Shown: piece by piece, positions 26,076 to 35,317 of the stretch
Layout of the letters: each line of letters begins with the position of its first letter
How positions within the stretch are numbered: the first letter of the stretch is position 1
The notes under the pieces: model-generated
The model's input: the letters and a program-made list of their open reading frames with translations, nothing else
What the model was told of the DNA's origin: nothing
Database searches by the model: none
Source: Bacteroidota bacterium
GTDB lineage: Bacteria; Bacteroidota; Bacteroidia; Cytophagales; Cytophagaceae
Assembly (NCBI GenBank): GCA_023458555.1
Contig: JAEWYS010000002.1
Span: 368,248 to 432,247, forward strand
DNA length: 64,000 nt
Direction of reading: 5' to 3'
Position numbers and translations under genes: made by a program

Positions 26076-26769
26076 CCGGCGATCAGATGCTCCTGAAATC
26101 ATGGATGATCTCAATTTTGATGATCCTGTGATCTTTCAGACACTTAAGGAAATAGATATAATAAACCGATATCTGGGCGGCAACAGAATAACATTGGACG
26201 CACTTAATAAAGTACTCAGACAGGTTAATTCTTATCAAGCTATAACGATCGGAGATCTTGGCTGCGGCAGCGGAGATTCTCTGAGACAGATTTCCGGGTT
26301 TCTGCAACATAGAAATCATACTGCAAAACTTATCGGCCTGGATGCCAATCCTCATATCATAAGATATGCAAAGGAAAATACTCCAGATAGTATGCTAATT
26401 GAATATAAAACAGTAAACATTTTAGCGGCTGAGTTCAGCAAATCCCGTTTTGATATAGCCACCGCCACACTCTTTTTTCACCATTTTACGGATCAGCAAT
26501 TAGTGTCTATTCTGAAAACTCTACGCCAGCAGGTCCGGGTTGCCATTATTATCAATGATCTTCACAGGCACTGGCTGGCATATTACTCCATAAAATGGCT
26601 CACCGGTGTATTCTCAAGATCATATATGGTTCAATACGATGCGTGCCTTTCTGTTCTGAGAGCTTTCAATAAAAAAGAACTTGAACGAATCATCAAGGCT
26701 GCGGGCTTCACTTCCTACTCAATCGAATGGAAATGGGCATTCCGTTTCCAGATAATACTTTGGTGCTAA
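26062..26769 (+). CDS. SAM-dependent methyltransferase coupled to the type III PKS
   Basis: 235 residues. Class I methyltransferase motifs: motif I ITIGDLGCGSGDSL, motif II LIGLDANPHII, and FDIATATLFFHHFTDQQL at the catalytic face. The N-terminal RRSDAPEIMDDLNFDDPVI is, as I recall, conserved in this family, which supports the TTG start at 26062. That start overlaps the PKS stop by 14 bp and implies translational coupling. The alternative ATG at 26101 would remove half of the conserved segment. It probably O- or C-methylates the polyketide. Its stop lies 2 bp from that of porU. Confidence 0.85.
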   Translation: MKKFSRRSDAPEIMDDLNFDDPVIFQTLKEIDIINRYLGGNRITLDALNKVLRQVNSYQAITIGDLGCGSGDSLRQISGFLQHRNHTAKLIGLDANPHIIRYAKENTPDSMLIEYKTVNILAAEFSKSRFDIATATLFFHHFTDQQLVSILKTLRQQVRVAIIINDLHRHWLAYYSIKWLTGVFSRSYMVQYDACLSVLRAFNKKELERIIKAAGFTSYSIEWKWAFRFQIILWC

Positions 26770-26771
26770 GA

Positions 26772-29700
26772 CTATTTTACGACCAGCAAAAGGGTATATT
26801 GTTTCTGCTGATCCGGCACAGTAATCGTACATGCATAAACTCCCTGAGCTACTTTTTTACCCATTTCATCTCTTCCATCCCACATTAGCGGGTTAGAAGA
26901 AGAAACTGCCATACCCGTCATGCCTTTTATCAGCCGACCCTGCATATCGGATATTCTCACATCGGCAATTAATAAGCCTTCTGCCTCTCCTGGACGTATA
27001 TGGGTGACATTATCGAATGGATTGGGATAAGCATTGATCCTGACAAACTCCGCCATCTGAGGATGGAATATCCCTGTAACTTCATCATATACGACAAAAT
27101 CTATGGAAGCCATACCCTGATTATTATGTAAATCAGATACTCTGATCATGAGATTGTAACTTCCTGATTTCAATCCATAGAAGGGATAATTCACAACGCC
27201 TTTTCTATGATCTGTCAGATCCGGAACAAAATAATTAGTAAGGATAATTATGCTGTCCTCATTCAGATAGCTCAAAATAGCATTATCAGGATCTGTTGTG
27301 GAAAGATTAATACCGGATTCATCAAACAGCTCCACAATCAAAACCGGTTTAGTCGATACTGTATCTCCATTCCTAAATGAAACCGAATCAAGATACATTA
27401 TAATCTCCGGCTCCGAAAAATCATTTTCTGCATCAGAATCCATACCGCCGGTCTGATAATTAAGATCTGCACCCAATGCATCACGACCATCATCCGAGAT
27501 TGCATACATTCTGATCTTTGCAGACCCTATCGAGTCTGCCGCCTGAACAGGCAAAGTAAAGTCAAGCTCAAACTCTCCGTTTACAACTTGAGCCTGGCCG
27601 GAATACAATTCTCCGACACGCTCTGTAAATGACACAACCGGCTCCCCCTGTCCAAGCGTGGTTATTTTCTTTTCCTTATCAAATATCGTTATATGAACCT
27701 GGCCGTTGAAATCACTCAGCAACCGGTCCTCTCTGTCATAAACCTCTCCTTTCAGCCGCATATTCGCTAAAGCCTTCAGAATATCCTGATCATTCTCTTC
27801 AAGATCGGTAACCGATACAATTCTGACCCTATTAAGAGGTATATTCAGACGAAGAGCCGGGTCACCCAGGTACGTAAAATGCCGGTTTCTTATTCCTGAA
27901 AAACTATCGTTTTTGGCAAGTCTGATGACTTCACCAATTGACATTTGCGGATTAAGAATATTTTTCATCACATTTCTCACCATCAGATTGTTGGATGTAG
28001 CATAAGCAGCTCTTGTACCTGAATAGATTCCAACTCCACCATAATCTTTAAACAAAAGAAACTCTCTCCCCAGAGAATATACTCCCGGCTTATCCGCCAG
28101 GGCAAACTCGCAGGTTCCCGTTATAAAAAAAGCCAGTTTATTTTTGTTTTTCCATGTCAGCGCTTTTTCCCGATCAATCATACCGATCGCAAGTCTTCGT
28201 GGCGCTCCATGCCCGGTGTAGTTCACGATCAGCGCTCCTTCATTAATCACCTTTGTAAGCTCTCTTGTCAGTTCAACTGAGCTTTCACCATTATCATTTC
28301 TAACCTTCCTGTACCTGGCAAAATATAATTTATGTACAGAAAACTCGGGGTTATTTAAATCCAGATTTTTTGCATACAGCTCAGCTTCATCCAGAAACAG
28401 GTTACTTTCACCATCATCAGCCATGAAAGCGATATTCGACCGCCAACGACCCAAAAACTCAGGATCGGTAGAGTAGCTGATTACCTTATCCACACAAATC
28501 TCTGCTTCTTTCAGATTACTTACGGGAAAACGCCCGACTGCAATATCCATAGAGTGGTGGTTGACACGACTGCTTGTTTCCAGCCATTCTCCTTCCTCAT
28601 CTTCAAGAAAAGCGAAATAATCATCTGAAGCATAATTTGTCAGGGGAGCAAAAGACTCCCTGGACTGGTATATAGGAATATAGTTGCCAGCATCTCCATT
28701 CGTTGATTTATAATCATGACTGCCTAAGCCAAACAGAGTGAGGTATTTTAAATTCTCTCCGTTATTATAAAAATACCGGCACAGATCCCTGATCGCACTC
28801 AAATCGCGTTTTCCAGATGAAAATTCATTATATACTTCATAGGTTGTCAGAACATAAACGCTATAATTATTGTGGCTTCTGTGAAAGCTGGCCAATCGCT
28901 CCGCCTGAGACTTTAGTGCCGGAGCTGTAAAAATAACCATATCAGGAGAAGCCTGCCCTCTGATATTCTGATTCGTAACTTTATAATATTTATGCGGCTT
29001 TTTATACTCTCTGAAAGCAATAAATTCACTAACCTTCCCTCCTTCTGTTGAAAAAACGGCTTGTTCTTCATTAAACATTACCACCACATTCTTTGGGCTA
29101 AACGGATCAGTAATATCCCAGACATAGCTATTCTGAGCATTTGTCATCGAAAATGTATGTGTACCACTTGTCTGAGTACGTAAAGATCTGAATGTAGTCT
29201 GTGATTGTCTGAGATCAAGAGTTCTTTCAAAAAAAAGCTCTATAAAATCCAGAAAGCCCCCATAGATCAAAGTTGAATTAGGAGATAATACTCCATTTTT
29301 ATCATATTTCAGCCGTACCGCTACAGAGTTATCAGAAGCAGGACGCGTCAGAGAATACTCTTTTACAACTCTGTGCGTAACCGGAATATAATGATTATTA
29401 CTCAGCACCACATTTGTTGAGAATTTTATTGTATCCACCAACTCCTGATCCAGATAAACATTCATAAATGGCTTTGATTCCCGGGATTCAGAATTATATC
29501 GCGTTGACCGGCCGGCTACAGCCAGATTCATGATCATAGTGTTACCGATCATTCCATCCACATTAAAGCGAAAAGTCTGATCAAGATTCGTGTCAAAAGT
29601 CTCTCCAAGCCATACTCGCCCAGTTTCATTCACATTTATGAGATCTTTTTCATGGAATATTCGCTCATTATAGGTTTTAATAAGCTGTGCATTCCCTGAA

Positions 29701-30182
29701 TCTGAAGAATAAGGCTGATTTGCTACTCTTTTCCCATTCGTTTCTTTATTAATCAGTAAAAAATAATAGGAAGTATCTGAGTATATATTAAAAACATGTT
29801 CATATCTACTCTGTCCCTTATTGTTAGGAACCCAGACATGCGGCCCTTCTCCGTAAAAAACAATTGTATCATTCCGGGAGAAAACACCATCCTCTTCGCC
29901 AATTACCCAGATTGCATTTTCTATAAGATCTTCCGGGCGGTCAGCCGAGTTGTTTTGAGGTAACATACGCCCGCCATTGCCATATACCGCGATTTTTTTA
30001 GGGTCCACTGCAGTAGGACTCACACCCATTGCCAGTAAATCATTGTAAGTAATAGAATAGATTCCGGACTCAGTAATAGCGATTTTATACCAGTCTCCTT
30101 TAGCGAGCACACTACCTTCCTGTGCAAAACCTGCGCGAAATAGCAAAAGAATGTATATCAGGATAAAAGTAAATCTTCGCAT
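26772..30182 (-). CDS. porU: Type IX secretion sortase PorU (C25 gingipain-family peptidase)
   Basis: PorU cleaves the C-terminal domain of T9SS cargo at the cell surface and attaches the cargo to lipopolysaccharide. The 1136-residue length fits. There is a signal peptide (ILIYILLLFRAGFAQ). The peptidase C25 domain spans about 410-800, with catalytic His658 (NYTGHGAPRRLA) and Cys691 (FFITGTCEFALAD), which align closely with the Porphyromonas gingivalis PorU dyad. The protein ends with a T9SS-type sorting domain of its own (AYPNPFDNVTHI ... GVYACTITVPDQ), as known for PorU. PorV, usually adjacent in this phylum, is not next to it. Confidence 0.92.
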   Translation of the reverse strand: MRRFTFILIYILLLFRAGFAQEGSVLAKGDWYKIAITESGIYSITYNDLLAMGVSPTAVDPKKIAVYGNGGRMLPQNNSADRPEDLIENAIWVIGEEDGVFSRNDTIVFYGEGPHVWVPNNKGQSRYEHVFNIYSDTSYYFLLINKETNGKRVANQPYSSDSGNAQLIKTYNERIFHEKDLINVNETGRVWLGETFDTNLDQTFRFNVDGMIGNTMIMNLAVAGRSTRYNSESRESKPFMNVYLDQELVDTIKFSTNVVLSNNHYIPVTHRVVKEYSLTRPASDNSVAVRLKYDKNGVLSPNSTLIYGGFLDFIELFFERTLDLRQSQTTFRSLRTQTSGTHTFSMTNAQNSYVWDITDPFSPKNVVVMFNEEQAVFSTEGGKVSEFIAFREYKKPHKYYKVTNQNIRGQASPDMVIFTAPALKSQAERLASFHRSHNNYSVYVLTTYEVYNEFSSGKRDLSAIRDLCRYFYNNGENLKYLTLFGLGSHDYKSTNGDAGNYIPIYQSRESFAPLTNYASDDYFAFLEDEEGEWLETSSRVNHHSMDIAVGRFPVSNLKEAEICVDKVISYSTDPEFLGRWRSNIAFMADDGESNLFLDEAELYAKNLDLNNPEFSVHKLYFARYRKVRNDNGESSVELTRELTKVINEGALIVNYTGHGAPRRLAIGMIDREKALTWKNKNKLAFFITGTCEFALADKPGVYSLGREFLLFKDYGGVGIYSGTRAAYATSNNLMVRNVMKNILNPQMSIGEVIRLAKNDSFSGIRNRHFTYLGDPALRLNIPLNRVRIVSVTDLEENDQDILKALANMRLKGEVYDREDRLLSDFNGQVHITIFDKEKKITTLGQGEPVVSFTERVGELYSGQAQVVNGEFELDFTLPVQAADSIGSAKIRMYAISDDGRDALGADLNYQTGGMDSDAENDFSEPEIIMYLDSVSFRNGDTVSTKPVLIVELFDESGINLSTTDPDNAILSYLNEDSIIILTNYFVPDLTDHRKGVVNYPFYGLKSGSYNLMIRVSDLHNNQGMASIDFVVYDEVTGIFHPQMAEFVRINAYPNPFDNVTHIRPGEAEGLLIADVRISDMQGRLIKGMTGMAVSSSNPLMWDGRDEMGKKVAQGVYACTITVPDQQKQYTLLLVVK

Positions 30183-30297
30183 ACTATTTTCTTGAAGAAC
30201 GCATTTATTGCATTAAGCATATATTTTCCTATCTAATATCGATTAAATACCATTAAAACGATAATTAGTAAACCCTCAAAGCAGATTTATATCGATT

Positions 30298-33156
30298 TTA
30301 CGAGAATAATTCTTCCTTAAGAAATTGCCCGGTATAGCTTTTTTTATTATTAGCGATGTCTTCCGGAGTCCCGGATGCAATAAGCCGCCCCCCGCCATCT
30401 CCGCCTTCAGGTCCCATATCAACGACATAATCTGCCACTTTAATCATATCCATATTATGCTCGATGATAAGAACTGTATTTCCCTTATCAACTAATTTAT
30501 TCAGAACAAGAATTAATTGTCTGATATCCTCAAAATGAAGTCCGGTGGTCGGTTCGTCCAGAATATACATTGTTTTACCAGTATCTTTTCTGGAAAGCTC
30601 AGTAGCCAGCTTTACACGCTGGGCTTCGCCGCCCGAGAGGGTTGTCGCATGCTGTCCAAGCGTAATGTACCCAAGGCCAACATCCTTAAGTGTCTGAATT
30701 TTACGGACGATCTGAGGCTGATTTTCAAAAAAATCGCACGCCTGCTCAACAGTCATATCAAGAACATCTGCAATAGACTTGCCTTTGAAGCGAACTTCAA
30801 GTGTCTCCCTGTTGTATCTTTTTCCTTTACATTCCTCACAATGCACATGGACATCCGGCAGAAAGTCCATTTCAATGGTTTTAAGCCCTGCCCCTTCACA
30901 AGCTTCACAGCGTCCGCCTTTTACATTGAAAGAGAATCGTCCCGGCTTATAACCACGAATCTTTGCTTCAGGGAGCTGGGTAAAAAGCGACCGGATGTCA
31001 CTAAATACTCCGGTATATGTAGCAGGGTTTGACCTTGGGGTACGTCCGATAGGGGATTGGTCTACTTCTATCACTTTGTCCAGATTTTCAAGTCCTGAAA
31101 CTTCCCGGTATGGTAAGGGTTCTTTGCGCGCCTTAAAAAAATGTTTATTCAGAATCGGAAAGAGCGTTTCATGAATGAGACTTGATTTACCGCTGCCTGA
31201 CACACCGGTTACACATATCATTTTGCCAAGTGGCAGGACAAGATCAACATTCTTTAGGTTATGCCCTGTTGCTCCCAGCAATTGAATCTGTTTTCCTGAC
31301 CCCGGACGTTTTACTTTAGAAGCTTTAACAGTCAACTCTCCACGTAAATACCTGGCAGTAAGGGTTTCTTTTCTGGTAAAATCTGCAGGGCTGCCTGCTG
31401 CTACTACTGTACCTCCGTGACGTCCTGCTCCCGGACCAATATCCAGAATATAATCGGATGCCAGCATCATGTCTTTGTCATGTTCTACCACAAGAACCGT
31501 ATTGCCAATATCACGGAGATTCTGAAGAGACTTAATGAGTTTCACATTATCCCGCTGATGCAACCCGATACTTGGCTCATCCAGAATATATAAAACTCCG
31601 ACAAGCTGGGTTCCGATTTGTGTTGCAAGCCTGATCCGCTGAGCTTCTCCGCCTGACAGAGTCCTTAAAGGACGGTTCAGGAAAAGATAATCAAGACCTA
31701 CATCAAGCAGAAACCCAATCCTTTTTCTGATTTCTTTTAATATTTCGGCCGCTATAAGATTCTGTTTATCTGAAAGTCTTTTCTCGATATCCACCAGCCA
31801 GCCAGCCAGCGTGGAAACAGACATATTCGCGAGCTCAGAGATATTCTTATCATCGATTTTAAAATGCAACGATTCCTTTTTCAGACGAGCTCCTTTACAA
31901 ACAGGGCACTCTCTTACTTCTTTAAAATCCCGTAACCAGTTCTCTGTCTTTTCTGAATACTCCTGTTGTTTTTCAAGGTAAGTCACTATTCCTTCATAGA
32001 TCTGTCCTGCGCTATATCCATTGGCCGTCATTGCTTCTACCGGCAGGCCATAAAGTATTAACTTTAATACAGATTCCGGTATTTCAGAAATCGGAGTCGA
32101 TAATGTCAGATCTGCTCTTTTCAGAATTGCCTCAATCTGCCGAAAAATCCATATATCTCTGTATTCCCCAATAGGAAGGATTCCGCCTCTGCTTATACTT
32201 AGTGACTTATCCGGTATTATCCCTGACTCTGTCAGCTCTTCAATTTGCCCAAGTCCGTTACATTCCGGACAGGCCCCATAGGGAGAGTTGAAGGAAAAAA
32301 TATTGGGAGCAGGATCATCATACGCTATACCTGATTCCGGATCCATTAAATATTTCGAGAAAAACATGGGGGTATCGGCTTCTCCATCGGATAAATAGGG
32401 CAAAACAAGCATCGTACCCTTCCCATGATTCATAGCAATCTTTACTGCCGATGATAAACGGAAACGCTCTTCTTCTCTCAGCTGCAATCTATCCACTACA
32501 ATATCTATATCATGAACCTTGTACCGGTCAAGCTGCATTTTAGGATCAATATCCAATATCTGCCCATCGACTCTGACCTTGGAAAAGCCCTGCTTTCTTA
32601 TCTGCACAAAAAGTTCTCTGTAATGCCCCTTACGACCTTTTACTACCGGTGCAAGCACGGCAGCTTTCTTTCCCGAAAATGAGCTTATCAGATAGTTAAT
32701 TATCTGGTCTTCGGACTGCCGGACCATTTTTTTACCGGTCACATAGGAAAAAGCTTCTCCTGCTCTGGCATACAATAACCGGAGGAAATCATAAATTTCC
32801 GTTACTGTGCCGACAGTAGATCTCGGATTACGTGAAGTTGTCTTTTGTTCGATGGAAATCACTGGACTTAAGCCATTTATTTTATCAACATCCGGCCTTT
32901 CCATGTTTCCCAAAAAAGATCGCGCATATGTCGAAAAGCTCTCCATATATCTCCGCTGCCCTTCTGCATAAATCGTATCAAATGCAAGCGAGGATTTTCC
33001 GCTTCCGCTTATTCCGGTAATTACAACCAGCTTATTTCTCGGGATAAAAACATCAATATTCTTCAGGTTATGCTCACGTGCCCCATAGACTTCAATCTGC
33101 TCGTCTCCTACAGGATCAAATACCTGCTGATTAGTGTTCGTTGTAGTATCTGCCAA
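30298..33156 (-). CDS. uvrA: UvrABC excision nuclease subunit A
   Basis: The damage-recognition ATPase of nucleotide excision repair, 952 residues. Two ABC ATPase units with Walker A GISGSGKSS and GVSGSGKSS, signatures LSGGEAQRI and LSGGEAQRV, and zinc-finger cysteine pairs (CPECNGLG, CPVCKG, CEACEG, CEECKG). It begins with TTG at 33154-33156: no ATG exists before residue 77, which is inside the conserved core. An AGGAG Shine-Dalgarno sequence lies about 9 bp upstream. The 115-bp gap to porU suggests separate or weakly linked expression. Confidence 0.97.
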   Translation of the reverse strand: MADTTTNTNQQVFDPVGDEQIEVYGAREHNLKNIDVFIPRNKLVVITGISGSGKSSLAFDTIYAEGQRRYMESFSTYARSFLGNMERPDVDKINGLSPVISIEQKTTSRNPRSTVGTVTEIYDFLRLLYARAGEAFSYVTGKKMVRQSEDQIINYLISSFSGKKAAVLAPVVKGRKGHYRELFVQIRKQGFSKVRVDGQILDIDPKMQLDRYKVHDIDIVVDRLQLREEERFRLSSAVKIAMNHGKGTMLVLPYLSDGEADTPMFFSKYLMDPESGIAYDDPAPNIFSFNSPYGACPECNGLGQIEELTESGIIPDKSLSISRGGILPIGEYRDIWIFRQIEAILKRADLTLSTPISEIPESVLKLILYGLPVEAMTANGYSAGQIYEGIVTYLEKQQEYSEKTENWLRDFKEVRECPVCKGARLKKESLHFKIDDKNISELANMSVSTLAGWLVDIEKRLSDKQNLIAAEILKEIRKRIGFLLDVGLDYLFLNRPLRTLSGGEAQRIRLATQIGTQLVGVLYILDEPSIGLHQRDNVKLIKSLQNLRDIGNTVLVVEHDKDMMLASDYILDIGPGAGRHGGTVVAAGSPADFTRKETLTARYLRGELTVKASKVKRPGSGKQIQLLGATGHNLKNVDLVLPLGKMICVTGVSGSGKSSLIHETLFPILNKHFFKARKEPLPYREVSGLENLDKVIEVDQSPIGRTPRSNPATYTGVFSDIRSLFTQLPEAKIRGYKPGRFSFNVKGGRCEACEGAGLKTIEMDFLPDVHVHCEECKGKRYNRETLEVRFKGKSIADVLDMTVEQACDFFENQPQIVRKIQTLKDVGLGYITLGQHATTLSGGEAQRVKLATELSRKDTGKTMYILDEPTTGLHFEDIRQLILVLNKLVDKGNTVLIIEHNMDMIKVADYVVDMGPEGGDGGGRLIASGTPEDIANNKKSYTGQFLKEELFS

Positions 33157-33281
33157 AACCTTATTCTCCTGCTTTAAACAATAAAATTACAAGATATTGG
33201 CTCCGTATACCAGCATAAAGAAGACTTTTTACCTGAAAGCAGTTCTTTTATTAGTAGCTTTCGCTCTGTATCACAGCCAAA

Positions 33282-33932
33282 TTATCCGTTATTGCTCTTG
33301 TGCTTTTCCTCTGTTTTCTCGGGCATTGTCCCAAAAACATAATCCCACAGAGGAGAAGATACTCCGAAAACTACGGAATCATCCCTGTAATGATGAATCG
33401 CATGATTGATCCACAGATGCTTGAAAATATTCTTAGGCGGCGGATAGGCATGCACAATATAATGTACAAAAAGATAAGCGGAATATCCACATAGTATGCC
33501 TGGTAAGAAGCCAAACACTCTGGTATTCATAAGTGAATAAAAGACTGCGAAAAAAAATACCGCAAAAGTGATGCTTAAAAGCGGCGGCATAGCAAGGCGA
33601 TCCTTATCCTTGGGAAACTCATGGTGTACACCATGCATATTGTACTGAATGGTTCTTTTCCAGCTCTTATCCGGCTTCATATGAAACAGGTATCTGTGGG
33701 CCATATATTCCATGAAAGTGAAAAACAGAAAACCACCCAGAAACAAGAAAGGAATGACTGGAACGGGCAAATTGGTATACATCACTGCGTATATCAGCAA
33801 ACCCACTGAAATCGTAATAAAAATTGAAATCGGAATCGAAATATGCGTTCTTGATAACCGTTCCAGAATCGGATTTTCAAAGATCCTTTTTGATCCGGAG
33901 TGCTTGGGTTTAATTTTATAGCCGTCCAACAT
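33282..33932 (-). CDS. Fatty-acid 2-hydroxylase-like membrane diiron enzyme
   Basis: 216 residues with four or so membrane segments and the histidine boxes of the fatty-acid hydroxylase/sterol desaturase superfamily: HRYLFH, HGVHHEFP, HYIVHAYPP, HAIHHYRDD. Size and box spacing fit fatty-acid alpha-hydroxylases, which modify the acyl chain of sphingolipids or, in Cytophagales, possibly sulfonolipids. The lipid substrate is inferred. The gene stands alone between uvrA and bshA on the minus strand. Confidence 0.88.
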   Translation of the reverse strand: MLDGYKIKPKHSGSKRIFENPILERLSRTHISIPISIFITISVGLLIYAVMYTNLPVPVIPFLFLGGFLFFTFMEYMAHRYLFHMKPDKSWKRTIQYNMHGVHHEFPKDKDRLAMPPLLSITFAVFFFAVFYSLMNTRVFGFLPGILCGYSAYLFVHYIVHAYPPPKNIFKHLWINHAIHHYRDDSVVFGVSSPLWDYVFGTMPEKTEEKHKSNNG

Positions 33933-34009
33933 TTTTTTAACCGTTTTTTCAGTAAAAAGTCACCAACTAATGATAAAAAAGAGCTATAATCTTTATTTGA
34001 ATAATAAAA

Positions 34010-35152
34010 TTATCCAACAAATTGTTTGCCAGATTTGGTCAATACTTCGGTATAGAGCTCAATGTATTTCGGTATTATATTATCCATATCAAATTCTTTG
34101 GCCCGATTGAGCGCATTCTCTTTAAACCGGGGCAAATTTGCATCATCCAGAATAATCGCAGCCTTTTCGACCATATCATCAATATCTCCCACATTACTCA
34201 AAAATCCGGTCTGCCCGTTTATATTCAGCTCTGGCAATCCTCCGGCGTTAGACGATAATACGGGTACTTCACAAGCCATTGCCTCCAGAGCAGCCAGTCC
34301 AAAGCTTTCTGTTTCGCTTGGCATAACAAAAAGATCTCCCACTGAAAGCACCTCTTCTACCGAGTCAATTTTGCCTAGCAACCGTATATCCTGACAAATC
34401 TGATATTCACGACAAAGCATTTCTATTTTCTGACGGTCGGGGCCGTCTCCGACCAACAGCAGTTTGCATGGGATACGCTCTTTCAGCTTACGAAAAACTT
34501 TCAGGACATCCTCCACTCGTTTTACCGGTCTGAAATTGGACGTATGTACAAGAAGCTTTTCATTATTGGGACAAATCGCTATCTTGAAATGGTCTTTCCG
34601 AAGTTTCTTGAAGCGCTGTATATCAATAAAGTTAGGGATCACCTGAATATCCTTATGCACCGAAAAATGCTTGTAGGTATCTTTCTTTAAATCCTCGGAA
34701 ACTGCCGTAACCCCGTCTGACTGATTGATACTGAATGTGACAACCGGTGCAAAGCTCTGGTCTTTACCAACGAGCGTAATATCCGTACCATGAAGCGTAG
34801 TTACAAATGGCAGATTATAACCTTCTGCCCTGAGAATCTCTCTGGCCATATAGGCAGCGGAGGCATGTGGTATCGCATAGTGTACATGAACAAGATCCAG
34901 GTTTTCATATTTAGCGACCATAACCATTTTGCTGGCCAGCGCTAATTCATAAGGCGGATATTGGAACAGAGGATATGAGAAAATATCAACTTCATGATAA
35001 AAAACGTTCTCATTAAAGAAGTCCAACCTCGACGGTTGCGTATAGGTTATAAAGTGAACCTGATGTCCTCTTTTTGCAAGAGCTTTTCCAAGCTCGGTAG
35101 CAACAACACCGCTGCCTCCGAACGTCGGATAACAAACTATTCCTATTTTCAT
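34010..35152 (-). CDS. bshA: N-acetyl-alpha-D-glucosaminyl L-malate synthase (bacillithiol synthesis)
   Basis: A GT4 glycosyltransferase of 380 residues. MKIGIVCYPTFGGSGVVATELG, HVHYAIPHASAAYMA and LHGTDITLVG are the BshA signatures that separate it from other GT4 enzymes, and SETESFGLAALEAMACEVPV is the donor-binding E(x7)E motif. It joins GlcNAc from UDP-GlcNAc to L-malate, the first step of bacillithiol synthesis. No bshB or bshC is in the window. A 165-bp gap separates it from the GH3 gene upstream. Confidence 0.95.
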   Translation of the reverse strand: MKIGIVCYPTFGGSGVVATELGKALAKRGHQVHFITYTQPSRLDFFNENVFYHEVDIFSYPLFQYPPYELALASKMVMVAKYENLDLVHVHYAIPHASAAYMAREILRAEGYNLPFVTTLHGTDITLVGKDQSFAPVVTFSINQSDGVTAVSEDLKKDTYKHFSVHKDIQVIPNFIDIQRFKKLRKDHFKIAICPNNEKLLVHTSNFRPVKRVEDVLKVFRKLKERIPCKLLLVGDGPDRQKIEMLCREYQICQDIRLLGKIDSVEEVLSVGDLFVMPSETESFGLAALEAMACEVPVLSSNAGGLPELNINGQTGFLSNVGDIDDMVEKAAIILDDANLPRFKENALNRAKEFDMDNIIPKYIELYTEVLTKSGKQFVG

Positions 35153-35317
35153 TGTATCAGAATCATTGGGACAATATAAAAAATATGTTTTTAAATGAGT
35201 GCCCCCTGATAATCTTTCTCATCCGGCATACATCTAAACTAAAAATAACACTTTACCTTTCAGGCAACTTCTCTGAAATAATTATTTCGTTAAATTTTTT
35301 CTGTCTCTTCACTATTA

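Noticed and set aside
30517..31032. Open frame of 171 codons opposite uvrA
   Set aside because: Shadow of the conserved uvrA coding strand; no recognisable protein.
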